NCBI GenBank assembly: GCA_011525685.1
Contig: WYBW01000068.1
Location: 30,871 to 94,870 of the forward strand
DNA: 64,000 bases
Direction of reading: 5' to 3'
Source: Verrucomicrobiia bacterium
GTDB lineage: Bacteria; Verrucomicrobiota; Verrucomicrobiia; Limisphaerales; JADLHS01
Shown: positions 45,239 through 54,496 of the stretch, piece after piece
Layout: each line of letters begins with the position of its first letter
Position numbering within the stretch: position 1 is the stretch's first letter
Made by a program: the position numbers and the translations under genes
Notes under the pieces: generated by a model
Database searches by the model: none
Told to the model about the DNA's origin: nothing
What the model saw: the letters and a program-made list of their open reading frames with translations, nothing else

Positions 45239-47905
45239 ATGAAAGTCACACTGAGTTGGTTGAGGCAATACGTGGAGTTTGACTGGTCGCCCGGGCAACT
45301 GGCCGAGCGTTTGACCATGCTCGGATTGGAGGTCGAGAGCGTCCGGACCATCGCTGGTGAATTCGAGGGCGTTGTCGTCGCCCAAATCCTCACTCGTGAC
45401 AAGGTGCCGGGCGCGGACAAGCTTTCGGTCTGCAAGGTGAACGACGGTCGCGGCGAGCGCACCATCATCTGCGGCGCGCAGAATCATCAGCCCGGCGACA
45501 AGGTGCCGCTGATTCTGCCGAATCACGCCCTGCCTCTCAAACCCGGCGAAAAGGAGCCGTTCGTCATCAAGGAACGGAAGGTGTTTGGCATCACCAGCCA
45601 GGGCATGATGTGTTCCCCGCGCGAGCTGGGTTTGAACGGCGATGCGGAGGGGTTGTTGATCCTGCCGAAGGACGCGAAGGTTGGACAACCGTTTGCCGAA
45701 CACCTGGGGCGGAGCGGGGGTGACGTGGTTTTCGATCTCGAAGTCACGCCAAACCGGCCCGACCTCAACAGTGTCATCGGCATTGCGCGCGAGATCGCGG
45801 CGGTCTCGGGCACGGAACTCCGAATCCCAGAAATCCAAATCCCGCAATCCGAAGTCCGGGCCGACAGCCTGGTGTCCGTGCGCATTGAGGTCCCCGACCT
45901 CTGCCCGCGCTACACGGCGCGGGTGGTCAGGGGTGTGAAGATCGGCCCAAGCCCGGAGTGGTTGCGCGCGACGCTTGAAAAGGTCGGCGTCCGAAGCATC
46001 AACAATGTGGTGGATGTGACGAACTATGTGATGCTCGAGTGCGGCCAACCGTTGCACGCGTTCGATTATAGCCTCATCGCCAAAGGTAGTGGCACAGGCT
46101 TCCAGCCTGTGGTCGCAGGGCAGGCTTCCAGCCTGGCATCTGCGACCGGAACGGGGACCTCAGACACGAAGCCTGTGCTGCACGACAGGCAGGATGTCTG
46201 TCCCACTATCGTCGTGCGCCGCGCTCACGACGGGGAATTGTTTGTCACTTTGGACGGGCAGAAGCGCACGCTTTCGAGCGAAATGCTGATGATTGCCGAC
46301 GAGCGGAAAGGCATTGCGCTGGCCGGGATCATGGGCGGGCAGAACACGGAGATCAACGAGGCCACCCGCGACGTGTTGATTGAAAGCGCCTACTTCAGCC
46401 CCACCAACATCCGGCGCACCAGCAAGGCGCTGGGATTGCGGAGTGAATCGAGCTATCGCTTCGAGCGCGGGGCGGACATCGGCAACACGGATTGGGCCAG
46501 CCGGCGGGCGGCCCAGTTGATATTGGAAACGGCCGGTGGCGAGCTGGCCGACGGACTGGTGGATGCCTATCCCACCCTCGCCGACCCGAAGAGGATCACG
46601 CTGCGTTACGCGAAAACAGATCAATTGCTTGGCGTCGCCATTTCGCCGGCGACGCAGCTTCGCCTGCTGGAGCGCCTGGGTCTGCGGCAGGCTGAGGGCG
46701 AGTCCCCGACGCGTGTGCCGTTCGTGGAGGCCAGCCCGGACACCGTTTCGCTATTGAGCAAGCAGGTCATTGCCGCCGGCGCGCAGCCCAGCGTTACTGT
46801 GGTCGTTCCGACTTGGCGGGTGGACTTGAAGCGCGAGACGGACTTGATCGAGGAAATCGAACGGCTGTATGGCTTGGAGAAGATTCCCGCCACACCCCCT
46901 CGCGGCGCCATCGGCTCAAACTCCTTCGACGCGGTCCATGATCAGATTGCCGAAGTGCGACGGATTCTATGCGGGCTGGGGTTGAACGAGGCGCAAGGGC
47001 AGACGCTCATCTCCAAGGCCGACTGCCACCACCCGAATGTTGAAACACTGGTGATGCTGGCCAATCCGCTGAGTTCGGACATGGACGTGCTGCGGCCGAG
47101 CCTGCTGCCGGGACTGATCCATTCGCTGCGACACAACGTGGCGCGCAAAAACTACGATGTGGCGTTGTTTGAAATCGGTCGCGTGTTTCACCGGTCAAGC
47201 GGTGCGGACCTCCCCTCTCGCGGCTCGAAGGTCAAGGCAGGTCATGGGGATAAGGGAGTTTGCCTTTTGCGGGAGGAACGCCGGCTGGCCATCGCCCTCA
47301 CGGGGCGACGGAATCCGGTCTATTGGAGCGGCGAAGAACGCGAGGCGAAGTTTGACGTGTATGATTTGAAAGGCATGATCGAGGAGTTGCTCGAACAATT
47401 TGGCGTGCGCGGCGTCAGTTATGTTCGGCGGGCGGAAAGTTCGCACATCTTCCTCGAGTCAGCCTCCATCCAACTGGGGAAGCATCCACTGGGTGAGTTG
47501 GGGCAGCTTTCTCCAGTGGTTGCGCGGAAAATGGACCTTCGCGACGCGGTGCTGCTGGCGGAGTTGAATCTGGACCTGCTGCTCGCGCGCCGGAGCGCGA
47601 GCCGGTCATTCAAACCGCTGCCGCCATTCCCGGGCATCCGGCGCGACGTGGCGATGCTGGTGCCGGAATCCACCACCCACGAAACCATCATGCAAACCGT
47701 CAAAGCCGCCAAGCCCGCCAACCTGGAGACGGTGGAACTGTTCGACGTGTTTCGCGGCAGGAATGTACCCGGGGGTCAGAAGAGTCTGGCTTACGCCTTC
47801 ACGTACCGTTCCGCTGAAAAGACGCTCACGGATGCCGAGGTGAACGCCGAGCACGAGCGAATGATCGAGCAGTTCAAGCAGAAACTCCCGGCCGTCATTC
47901 GTTGA
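45239..47905 (+). CDS. pheT: Phenylalanine-tRNA ligase subunit beta, with in-frame repeat insertions
   Basis: 888 aa, against about 800 in most bacteria. Domains in order: N-terminal tRNA-binding EMAP-like domain (LTRDKVPGADKLSVCKV), B3/B4 editing domain, B5 domain, and C-terminal anticodon-binding fold with GGQKSLAYAFTYRSAEKTLTDAEV. The canonical text PLHAFDY...IVVRRA is split by about 41 residues (283-323; 46085-46207) encoded by palindromic repeat DNA: GSGTGFQPV, QASSLAS, DRQDVCPT. Shorter repeat-like text IPEIQIPQSEV lies at 45821-45858. No pheS nearby. Confidence 0.94.
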   Translation: MKVTLSWLRQYVEFDWSPGQLAERLTMLGLEVESVRTIAGEFEGVVVAQILTRDKVPGADKLSVCKVNDGRGERTIICGAQNHQPGDKVPLILPNHALPLKPGEKEPFVIKERKVFGITSQGMMCSPRELGLNGDAEGLLILPKDAKVGQPFAEHLGRSGGDVVFDLEVTPNRPDLNSVIGIAREIAAVSGTELRIPEIQIPQSEVRADSLVSVRIEVPDLCPRYTARVVRGVKIGPSPEWLRATLEKVGVRSINNVVDVTNYVMLECGQPLHAFDYSLIAKGSGTGFQPVVAGQASSLASATGTGTSDTKPVLHDRQDVCPTIVVRRAHDGELFVTLDGQKRTLSSEMLMIADERKGIALAGIMGGQNTEINEATRDVLIESAYFSPTNIRRTSKALGLRSESSYRFERGADIGNTDWASRRAAQLILETAGGELADGLVDAYPTLADPKRITLRYAKTDQLLGVAISPATQLRLLERLGLRQAEGESPTRVPFVEASPDTVSLLSKQVIAAGAQPSVTVVVPTWRVDLKRETDLIEEIERLYGLEKIPATPPRGAIGSNSFDAVHDQIAEVRRILCGLGLNEAQGQTLISKADCHHPNVETLVMLANPLSSDMDVLRPSLLPGLIHSLRHNVARKNYDVALFEIGRVFHRSSGADLPSRGSKVKAGHGDKGVCLLREERRLAIALTGRRNPVYWSGEEREAKFDVYDLKGMIEELLEQFGVRGVSYVRRAESSHIFLESASIQLGKHPLGELGQLSPVVARKMDLRDAVLLAELNLDLLLARRSASRSFKPLPPFPGIRRDVAMLVPESTTHETIMQTVKAAKPANLETVELFDVFRGRNVPGGQKSLAYAFTYRSAEKTLTDAEVNAEHERMIEQFKQKLPAVIR
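45821..45858. repeat. AATCCGAA-like repeat within pheT
   Basis: CCGAATCCCAGAAATCC and CGCAATCCGAA run in the pheT frame at the link between B1/B5-type domains. Resembles the AATCCGAA family seen at 21768 and elsewhere, but diverged. Confidence 0.5.
46085..46207. repeat. In-frame palindromic repeat insertion in pheT
   Basis: 123 bp, exactly 41 codons, with nested palindromes (CACAGGCTTCCAGCCTGTG; CAGGCTTCCAGCCTG; GACAGGCAGGATGTCTGTC). It interrupts a conserved junction of PheT without breaking the frame. Confidence 0.85.
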
Positions 47906-48368
47906 ACCCCAGGCCCGCTCCCTGCCGTGACAACTCTCGGCGGCGAGGGCAGGGGTGAACGTCTTCCTCAACGGAACGGGCTCGGCCATTTGGGACGACC
48001 GTAACGGCGCATTCTGCTGCACTCGTAACCGCTTGCGCCTGACCATTCTGCACCACCCATGTTGGACGCGGACGCGCATTCCACTTTCCCTTGTCTGGCC
48101 GGCAACTGCCGGTCTGCCATCGCCCGATTGTCAATGTTCTCGCTGAATGTGAACAGCGGTGAATAGTTTCAATAACTTCCCGTTGCGCCCCCGCAAGGAT
48201 CCCAGCACAAAGGACACGCGCGACGAAGGCTTTGGCGTCGCTTCGATGGCGGTAGGGCTTCAGCGGCCAGTGGTGACTCAAGGACAGGGACATCCTATGA
48301 AGACTGATGTTGCGAGCGCTTGATGGGCTCAGAACCACGCCCTGATTCCGTGTTGTTTGCGGTGTTGT
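47906..48368. other. Spacer pheT-FN3 gene, no gene seen
   Basis: 463 bp. No ORF with coding character on either strand. No recognised repeat arm, except a weak GGCAGGGGTGAAC/ CCCGCTCCCTGCCG pairing near 47912-47957 that recalls the CCCTCACCC family. Confidence 0.35.
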
Positions 48369-48956
48369 ATGAAGTTTATTCGCAGTTTGAGAAGTGGCCT
48401 TCTGGGGTTGTTTCTTCCCTTGATGTGCTTGGCTCCGTGTTGGGCGGATGAGTTGCCGGGTTGCCCGGTCACGCTCGCGTGGGATGCCAGTCCTGATGCC
48501 AGCGTCACGGGTTACGCCCTTTACTACGGTCTCGAAGCCGGAAGCACAACCAACCGCGTAGATGTGGGATTGGAGCGCATCGTCACCCTCACGAACCTGC
48601 TGGCTTTCTCCAACTACTTCTTTTACGCCGTCTCCTACAACGCCCTTGGCATGGAAAGCGTCCCATCAGACTGGCTTTACTACCGGCCGCCCGCCATCAC
48701 CCGACTGCGAATCGCCAAGACCGAGGACGACGGAACCGTGCTCCGCTTTCGGACTTCCGCCAGCGCGCTGTGCCGCATCGAATACTGCACGAACTTGGAG
48801 GTTAACCAGTGGCAAACCCTCACCACGACCAACGCTGATGCCGCCGGAAACATCGTCCTGACTGACCTGCATGACGAATCGCATACGAACCGCTTCTACC
48901 GCGCGGTGTTGGTCGGCACCCGCTTCAGGTCTGTCCCGGCCACAGCCGTGGAATAG
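48369..48956 (+). CDS. Exported fibronectin type III-like protein
   Basis: 195 aa. Signal peptide (about 1-26, LLGLFLPLMCLAPCWAD). Then an FN3-like domain: CPVTLAWDASPDASVTGYALYYG, TTNRVDVGLERIVTLTNL, NYFFYAVSYNALGMESVPSD. The C-terminal half resembles the small beta-domain common at ends of verrucomicrobial secreted proteins (CRIEYCTNLEVNQWQTL ... TNRFYRAVL). Secreted or surface role; function unknown. The start ATG at 48369 is taken for the signal; an earlier in-frame start at 48357 adds four residues. Convergent with manC. Confidence 0.78.
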   Translation: MKFIRSLRSGLLGLFLPLMCLAPCWADELPGCPVTLAWDASPDASVTGYALYYGLEAGSTTNRVDVGLERIVTLTNLLAFSNYFFYAVSYNALGMESVPSDWLYYRPPAITRLRIAKTEDDGTVLRFRTSASALCRIEYCTNLEVNQWQTLTTTNADAAGNIVLTDLHDESHTNRFYRAVLVGTRFRSVPATAVE

Positions 48957-48970
48957 CAGGCCGGGCCGAT

Positions 48971-50104
48971 TCAAACGAGCTTCTTGAACTTGGCGTTCTC
49001 GGCCAGCTTCTTGACCAGTTCTTTCACCTTCTGCGCCTGGCTCTTGTGCGCCAGCAACACGGCATCGTCCGTTTGCACGAGAATGGAGTCACGCAAACCA
49101 ACGACGGCAATGGGCGTGCGATGGTCTTTGCTGCGGGCATCAAAGATGATGTTCCGCGCGCCGTCCACGTGGATGAAATCCGCCACGGCGCAGTTGCCCT
49201 CTGGATCGGCCTTGAGGTGACGCGACAGCGCTGTCCACGAGCCGAAGTCATCCCACGCAAACGCGCCGTCCGCCACAATGACGTTTTGCGCGTGCTCCAT
49301 CAGCGCATAGTCAATCGAGATGCGCTTGATGTCGGGATACTCCTTGGCGAGGACTTTGTTGAGCTTGGCCGGATTGCCCGCGACTTTGAACCAGCGCTGG
49401 CAGGCTTCATACATTTCCGGCTGATGCTTCTGCAAACCTTCCGTGATGGTTACGAAACTCCAGATGAACATGCCCGCGTTCCAGCGGTAGGTCCCGCTAT
49501 TCACATATTCGAGCGCGCGGTCGAAGTGCGGTTTCTCCACAAATTGCTCGGCGCGATGAAACACCGTTTTGTAAGACTTCACGCCGGGCGGTGGCGGCAG
49601 CGCTTCACCCACGCGGATGTAACCGTAACCTGTGGCCGGCTCCGTGGGCTTGATGCCGATGGTGACAATCGCCTGGCCGCGCGACGCCAGATCGAAAGCG
49701 TCGGTCAACACCTGCTGGAACTTTTTCTCCTCGGGAATCACATGGTCTGCCGGCAACACGGCCATGACGCCGGTGGTCGAGCGTGCGCCCACGAGCGCCG
49801 CGCCCAGCGTGACCGCGGCGCAGGTGTCGCGCCCGATGGGTTCGGCCACGACGTTCTCCTTGGGCAGCTTGGGCAATTGTTCACGCACCTCTGCCGCCTG
49901 CGCCTCGTTCGTGATGACGAAAATGTTCCGGGCCGGCACGAGCGGCGCGACATGATCCACCGCTTGCTGGAGGAACGAGCGGTCGCCCAGCAGTTTGATG
50001 AGTTGTTTGGGCGTCTTTTCGCGGCTCACCGGCCAGAAACGCTCGCCGCGTCCTCCGGCCATGATGATTACGAAACGGTCTTTGGTATCAGGTTTGGTTT
50101 TCAT
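48971..50104 (-). CDS. manC: Mannose-1-phosphate guanylyltransferase
   Basis: 377 aa, the short GMP-only form (no C-terminal isomerase domain). Makes GDP-mannose for glycan synthesis. Nucleotide-binding FVIIMAGGRGERFWPVSR (about 12-29) followed by PKQLIKLLG, ADHVIPEEKKF, EKPHFDRALEYV, WNAGMFIW, SIDYALMEHAQNV and FAWDDFGSW. With manA it completes fructose-6-P to GDP-mannose apart from phosphomannomutase, which is not in the window. Confidence 0.95.
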   Translation of the reverse strand: MKTKPDTKDRFVIIMAGGRGERFWPVSREKTPKQLIKLLGDRSFLQQAVDHVAPLVPARNIFVITNEAQAAEVREQLPKLPKENVVAEPIGRDTCAAVTLGAALVGARSTTGVMAVLPADHVIPEEKKFQQVLTDAFDLASRGQAIVTIGIKPTEPATGYGYIRVGEALPPPPGVKSYKTVFHRAEQFVEKPHFDRALEYVNSGTYRWNAGMFIWSFVTITEGLQKHQPEMYEACQRWFKVAGNPAKLNKVLAKEYPDIKRISIDYALMEHAQNVIVADGAFAWDDFGSWTALSRHLKADPEGNCAVADFIHVDGARNIIFDARSKDHRTPIAVVGLRDSILVQTDDAVLLAHKSQAQKVKELVKKLAENAKFKKLV

Positions 50105-50557
50105 GTGTGGAGGCGATCAACCACGGATGAACACGGATGAACCCAGCGAGTCTGCCGCGGCTTCCGCGAAGGTTGGCCAACAACGCTGGCGTGGACCGCG
50201 CTTCTCCCTGTCCCAGGGGGAGAAGGCCGGGGAGTGGGAGAGCATATCGAAATTGCGGTTCTTCCAACCAACGCCAAGGCGACCCGCGGGGCGAGCGGTT
50301 CTCCCTCTCCGTTCTTCCCTTTCCCGCTGGGAGCGGGAAAACGCCGACGGATGCGCGCTGAAATCTTTGCCGTTTGTGGGCCGAGTTGCGCACCTGTAGG
50401 ACGGATGACACAATCCATGGAGCAAGAACATGAACGGCTGCCTCCGAGTATGAAGGACCTGCTCCGGCATCTCCCGGACGCCAACTCGCGTTGGCTGAGT
50501 TTACAACCACAGCCGCGTTCCGCTCCCATCGGTTTTCATCCTTGTCCATACGCGGTT
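50105..50557. repeat. manC-trpA spacer with CCCTCTCCC repeat and CACGGATGAA repeat
   Basis: 453 bp. At 50112-50139 are near-tandem ACGGATGAAC units like those at 63389-63421. Positions 50202-50342 are an imperfect inverted repeat (TTCTCCCTGTCCCAGGGGGAGAAGG on the left; GTTCTTCCCTTTCCCGCTGG on the right), of the same family as 698-837. No gene seen. Confidence 0.65.
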
Positions 50558-51358
50558 CTAAGCTGATTTCACTGCGTCCGCCAACGACTTCACGAATCTG
50601 CTGACTCCGACAACGAGCTCCGGCGATCTCCCAAGCTCGGCAATCTGATTCACGACTGCGCTGCCGACCACACTGGCATCCGCGACGCTGCCCACGAGCT
50701 TCGCTTGCTCTGGACTCGAGATGCCGAAGCCAACCGCGATGGGAAGCGACGTGTGGGTCCGGATCTTGGCGACCTGCTGCGCCAGATTCGACGCCACCTG
50801 GTTTTGCATCCCCGTCACCCCCTCGCGCGAGACGTAGTAGATGAAACCACTGCCGCGTTTGACAATCAGTTCGATGCGGTCATCGGGCGTGGTTGGCGCG
50901 ACGAGGTAAATGTGGCACAGACCCGCTTGTCGCATCAGCGCTTCGTAATTGTCAGCCTCCTCGGGCGGCAGGTCGAGCACCAGCAACCCGTCAACACCGG
51001 CCCTCGCCGCATCTGTAATGAACTGCTCCATCCCGACGCGATGAATCAGGTTGAAGTAGATGTAAAGGACAATCGGAATCTGAGAATCCTTGCGGATGGC
51101 CGCGACGGTTTCCAGCACCTTGGGCGGCGTGGTGCCGGATTCCAACCCGCGCTGGGCGGCAAGCTGATTCACCAGACCGTCCGCCAACGGATCGCTGAAG
51201 GGCACACCCAGTTCGAGCACATCCACGCCGGCCTGCTCAAATGCCAGTGCAAGCCGTCGCGTGGCCTCCAGATTCGGGTCGCCCGCGCCGATATAAACGA
51301 TGAAACCCTTTTTGCCGTCGCGCTTTAGACGGACAAACCGTTCCTCGATGCGATTCAT
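50558..51358 (-). CDS. trpA: Tryptophan synthase alpha subunit
   Basis: 266-aa TIM barrel cleaving indole-3-glycerol phosphate to indole. Catalytic Glu in LELGVPFSDPLADG (about residue 48), catalytic Asp in LLVLDLPPEEADNYE, and phosphate-binding GFGISSPEQAKLV. trpB and other trp genes do not adjoin it. It lies 102 nt after coaX on the same strand. Confidence 0.96.
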   Translation of the reverse strand: MNRIEERFVRLKRDGKKGFIVYIGAGDPNLEATRRLALAFEQAGVDVLELGVPFSDPLADGLVNQLAAQRGLESGTTPPKVLETVAAIRKDSQIPIVLYIYFNLIHRVGMEQFITDAARAGVDGLLVLDLPPEEADNYEALMRQAGLCHIYLVAPTTPDDRIELIVKRGSGFIYYVSREGVTGMQNQVASNLAQQVAKIRTHTSLPIAVGFGISSPEQAKLVGSVADASVVGSAVVNQIAELGRSPELVVGVSRFVKSLADAVKSA

Positions 51359-51460
51359 GCGGGGGCGAGTTTCGAGTTGCGGGTGGAACGTGGCAAGTGT
51401 GGAGTTGAATTTCGAGAACTCAGAGCCGGACCCTACGCGGAGTCAAGCAGAACGAGCCTC

Positions 51461-52219
51461 TCACTCCATCAGGCGATTCGCCACAAACACAATGCGCAGT
51501 CCTTCCAAGGTCAGGTCCGGTTCAACCGCTGAGATTTCGGGAAGCTTCGCGGCCATCAACCTGGCATAGCCGCCCGTCGCCACGACCGGAAGCCGGCGCG
51601 CTTTTAGTTCGCGCTTCAATTCCGCCAGCAGGCCGCGAATCAAGCCCCGGTAGCCATGCACGGCGCCGACCAGCATCGCCTGCTCGGTGCTCTTGCCGAT
51701 GGCGGAAGTGAGTTCGCGGATGCGGATGCGCGGGAGCAGCGCGGTCTTTTCGTGGAGGTAATCCGTCATCGCCGCCAGCCCGGGCGCAATGATGCCGCCG
51801 ATGTAGCGGCCGCGCGCGTCCACCACGTCGAACGTCACCGCCGTGCCGAAGTCCACCACAATGACCGGCGCGCCGAAATGATGTCGCGCGGCGACGGCGT
51901 TGGCCAGGCGGTCCGGCCCGATCGTGCTCGGTTTGGGATAATCAATGCCCACGCCACGCAAAGTCTTTGGCGTCAGTTCAAGGCAACGGAGACCGCAGAA
52001 CTCCCCCGCGGCGCGCTTAACCTGCGGTGTGGCTTTCGGCACCACGCTGCACAGCGCCGCACCTGCAATTCTCGTTGTGGCAACGAACCTCGCCAGACGC
52101 GAGTGCGCCGTGCCGTCAAACCAGCCTGCGGTGGGAATGTCCGTTTGCCGCACGACTCGTCTTGCGTTTGCCAAACCGAGGTGCGTGTTTGTGTTGCCAA
52201 TGTCGAAAAGGAGGATCAT
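51461..52219 (-). CDS. coaX: Type III pantothenate kinase
   Basis: 252 aa. First step of CoA synthesis, ASKHA fold. Motifs: phosphate-1 DIGNTNTHLG (residues 6-15), GPDRLANAVAA (pantothenate/adenine region), DFGTAVTFDVVDARGRYIGG, and TGGYARLMA. The ATG at 52219 fits the usual start MILLFDIGNT; the frame extends to 52444 through repeat-bearing DNA without homology. Follows birA, a common pairing. Confidence 0.94.
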   Translation of the reverse strand: MILLFDIGNTNTHLGLANARRVVRQTDIPTAGWFDGTAHSRLARFVATTRIAGAALCSVVPKATPQVKRAAGEFCGLRCLELTPKTLRGVGIDYPKPSTIGPDRLANAVAARHHFGAPVIVVDFGTAVTFDVVDARGRYIGGIIAPGLAAMTDYLHEKTALLPRIRIRELTSAIGKSTEQAMLVGAVHGYRGLIRGLLAELKRELKARRLPVVATGGYARLMAAKLPEISAVEPDLTLEGLRIVFVANRLME

Positions 52220-52505
52220 GAGGAAAGGGCTGCATGGCAAAGGCCCAATGGCGAAAGAAGTGCGAACGCAGCAATTCGAATCCTTCGCACGGCTGTATGT
52301 GCCGTTCCTCCATGGCCGCGAGGGCTTCTCAATGCAAAGGATGCGGAGGTGTTCGGAGAGGAACGCAGAGGGGAACTGCTTTGTGACCATTGCGAGAATC
52401 TCCGCGCCCTCTGCGTTGACATTGAAACGCCAACGTCCGCGCAAAGGACGCAGGACCGTGTCTGTCCGTCTTCGGAATTCGGAATTGGGATTTCGGATTC
52501 CACCC
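52220..52505. repeat. birA-coaX spacer with repeat arms
   Basis: 286 bp. GAACGCAGAGGG (near 52361) faces CCCTCTGCGTTGA (near 52410), and an AATCCGAA-type stretch (TTCGGAATTCGGAATTGGG) lies at 52472-52500. No gene. Confidence 0.55.
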
Positions 52506-53486
52506 TCATTTGTCCAGCGTCACATCTCCGCCGATGATGCGCTCCAGATGGCCGTGTTCAGTCCGAACCAGCAACGCACCATCCTCGTCCAAGGACTCGG
52601 CGTGGCCTCGAATCCGCCGGTCGCCGACGTGGATGGATACGCTCCTGCCGAGGGTGGTGCAGTGTTCCTCCCACTCGTCCGCGACGGCCGCAAACCGCCC
52701 GGCACAAACCCGCGCGTAGTCCCGGTCCAGCTCGCGCAGAATCGCCGTCGCCAGTTCCGCGCGCAAAACCGGCTTGCCCGATTCGATTCTGAGCGAGGTG
52801 GCCGTCTTTCGCAGGTCAGCCGGGAATTCGTTGGCGGTCATGTTCACGTCCAGGCCGAGGCCGAGGATGACGTACTTGACGTGATCCAGTTCCGCGCTGA
52901 GCTCGGTGAGAATCCCGGCGGTCTTCCGTCCCCGAATGAGGATGTCGTTTGGCCATTTGATTTCGGGCTGGAGACCGGTTTGTTCGTGGATCGCCCGCCA
53001 CAAGGCCGTGGCGGCGGCCACGGTCAATTGAGTGGTTTCTTGCGGACGCAGATCGGGCCGCAATAACACCGAAAACCACAATCCCTTTCGCGCCGGAGAA
53101 ACCCACTGCCGCCCCAGCCGGCCGCGCCCCTTGGTCTGCGATTCGGCAAAAACGACCACGCCTTCCTTCACTCCGTCGCGGGCGAGCTTTTCGATCACGT
53201 CATTGGTGGAACTCGTTTTCGCGAAGACACGGATGTCGCGGCCAATGACCTTCGTCCGGCCCAGCCGCGCCAGCAGATCGTCCGCCAGCAGAAGATCAGG
53301 CTCGTCGAGCAGGCGATAACCAAGATGGGGGCTGGCTTCGATCTCAAAGCCGAGTTGGCGAAGCTCCTCGATGCGCGCCCAGACCGCGGCGCGGGAAATG
53401 CCGATTTGTTGAGCCAGTTCCGCGCCGGAAACGCCGCCGTTTTCCGCGGAACGCAACGCGGAGAGAATTTGGGCGTCAGTGGTCAT
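52506..53486 (-). CDS. birA: Biotin-[acetyl-CoA-carboxylase] ligase (BirA)
   Basis: 326 aa: N-terminal winged helix (about 1-60; GVSGAELAQQIGISRAAVWARIEELR), likely a biotin-responsive repressor, and ligase domain with GRGRLGRQWVSPARKGLWFSVLLRP (about 125-150), WPNDILI and GLGLDVN. C-terminal SH3-like domain. The start overlaps the nadC stop by 4 nt (ATGA), so the two are translationally coupled. Confidence 0.95.
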   Translation of the reverse strand: MTTDAQILSALRSAENGGVSGAELAQQIGISRAAVWARIEELRQLGFEIEASPHLGYRLLDEPDLLLADDLLARLGRTKVIGRDIRVFAKTSSTNDVIEKLARDGVKEGVVVFAESQTKGRGRLGRQWVSPARKGLWFSVLLRPDLRPQETTQLTVAAATALWRAIHEQTGLQPEIKWPNDILIRGRKTAGILTELSAELDHVKYVILGLGLDVNMTANEFPADLRKTATSLRIESGKPVLRAELATAILRELDRDYARVCAGRFAAVADEWEEHCTTLGRSVSIHVGDRRIRGHAESLDEDGALLVRTEHGHLERIIGGDVTLDK

Positions 53487-54352
53487 TCAAAATCCAATCC
53501 AATGTCCGCGGCGGGCGCCGAATGGGTCAGCGCGCCCACGGAAATGAAGTCCACACCCGTTTCCGCAATGGCCCGCGCGTTTCCCAGCTTCACTCCGCCA
53601 CTCGCCTCGGTCCTGGCGCGGCCAGCCACCAATTTCACCGCGCGCTGCAATCGGGCGCGGGACATGTTGTCCAGCAAAACGATGTCCACGCCGGCGTCCA
53701 GGGCCTGGCGAACTTGCTGCAACGTGTCCGCTTCCACCTCCACCTTCAGTTCGGGAAACTTCTCCCGCGCTCGCTCCACGGCGGCGGCGACCGGGTTCGG
53801 CTTCGCTCCGCGCAACGCGGCGAGATGATTGTCCTTGATGAGCACCAGGTCGTAAAGCCCGAGCCGATGATTGCGCCCACCGCCGCACGCGACGGCGTAT
53901 TTCTCGAAGCGCCGCCATCCGGGTGTGGTCTTGCGCGTGTCGAGAATTTGCGCCCGCGTCCCTTTCACGGCCTTCACGAACCGCGCCGTGAGCGTGGCGA
54001 TGCCGGAAAGTCTTTGCACGAAATTGAGGGCCACTCTTTCCGCGCCGAGAAGGGCGCGAGCCGGACCGGTCACGCGGAGCAACAGCGCACCGGCTCTCAT
54101 CCTCTGGCCATCGCGGGCAAACCATTCGATCTGACTCCGGGGCGCGAGTTCGCGGAACGCGGCCGCGGCGAAAGCAAGGCCCGCCAGCACCAGCGGTTGG
54201 CGGGCGCGCATGACGCCGCGGGCGGTGGCCGTCGCCGGAACGGTGGCCAGCGTGGTCACATCTCCGCTCCCCAGATCTTCAGCCAACGCGGCCCGCACCG
54301 CGCGGCGGATTTCGGTCTGGCTCAACAACATGTCGCAGCGAGGATAGGTCAT
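53483..54352 (-). CDS. nadC: Nicotinate-nucleotide diphosphorylase (carboxylating)
   Basis: 289-aa quinolinate phosphoribosyltransferase of NAD synthesis. LAEDLGSGDVTT near the start, RTRAQILDTRKTTPGWRRFEKYAVACGGGRNHR around the PRPP site, LIKDNHL, and C-terminal GVDFISVGALTHSAPAADIGLDFE. An in-frame ATG at 54331 could be the true start (MLLSQTEIRRAV). nadA and nadB are not in the window. Confidence 0.95.
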   Translation of the reverse strand: MTYPRCDMLLSQTEIRRAVRAALAEDLGSGDVTTLATVPATATARGVMRARQPLVLAGLAFAAAAFRELAPRSQIEWFARDGQRMRAGALLLRVTGPARALLGAERVALNFVQRLSGIATLTARFVKAVKGTRAQILDTRKTTPGWRRFEKYAVACGGGRNHRLGLYDLVLIKDNHLAALRGAKPNPVAAAVERAREKFPELKVEVEADTLQQVRQALDAGVDIVLLDNMSRARLQRAVKLVAGRARTEASGGVKLGNARAIAETGVDFISVGALTHSAPAADIGLDFE

Positions 54353-54496
54353 GCCGGCTGACGATGAAGCAGAAAATCCGCGAGGCGTTCGAAGCTGACC
54401 AGACCGGACTGAGCGGATGACTCAAATGGCCACTTGATATCCCGAGCACAAACGCGCTTCGGATTTGCGACCAGAGTGCCGGTGTCTGCCATTCGT

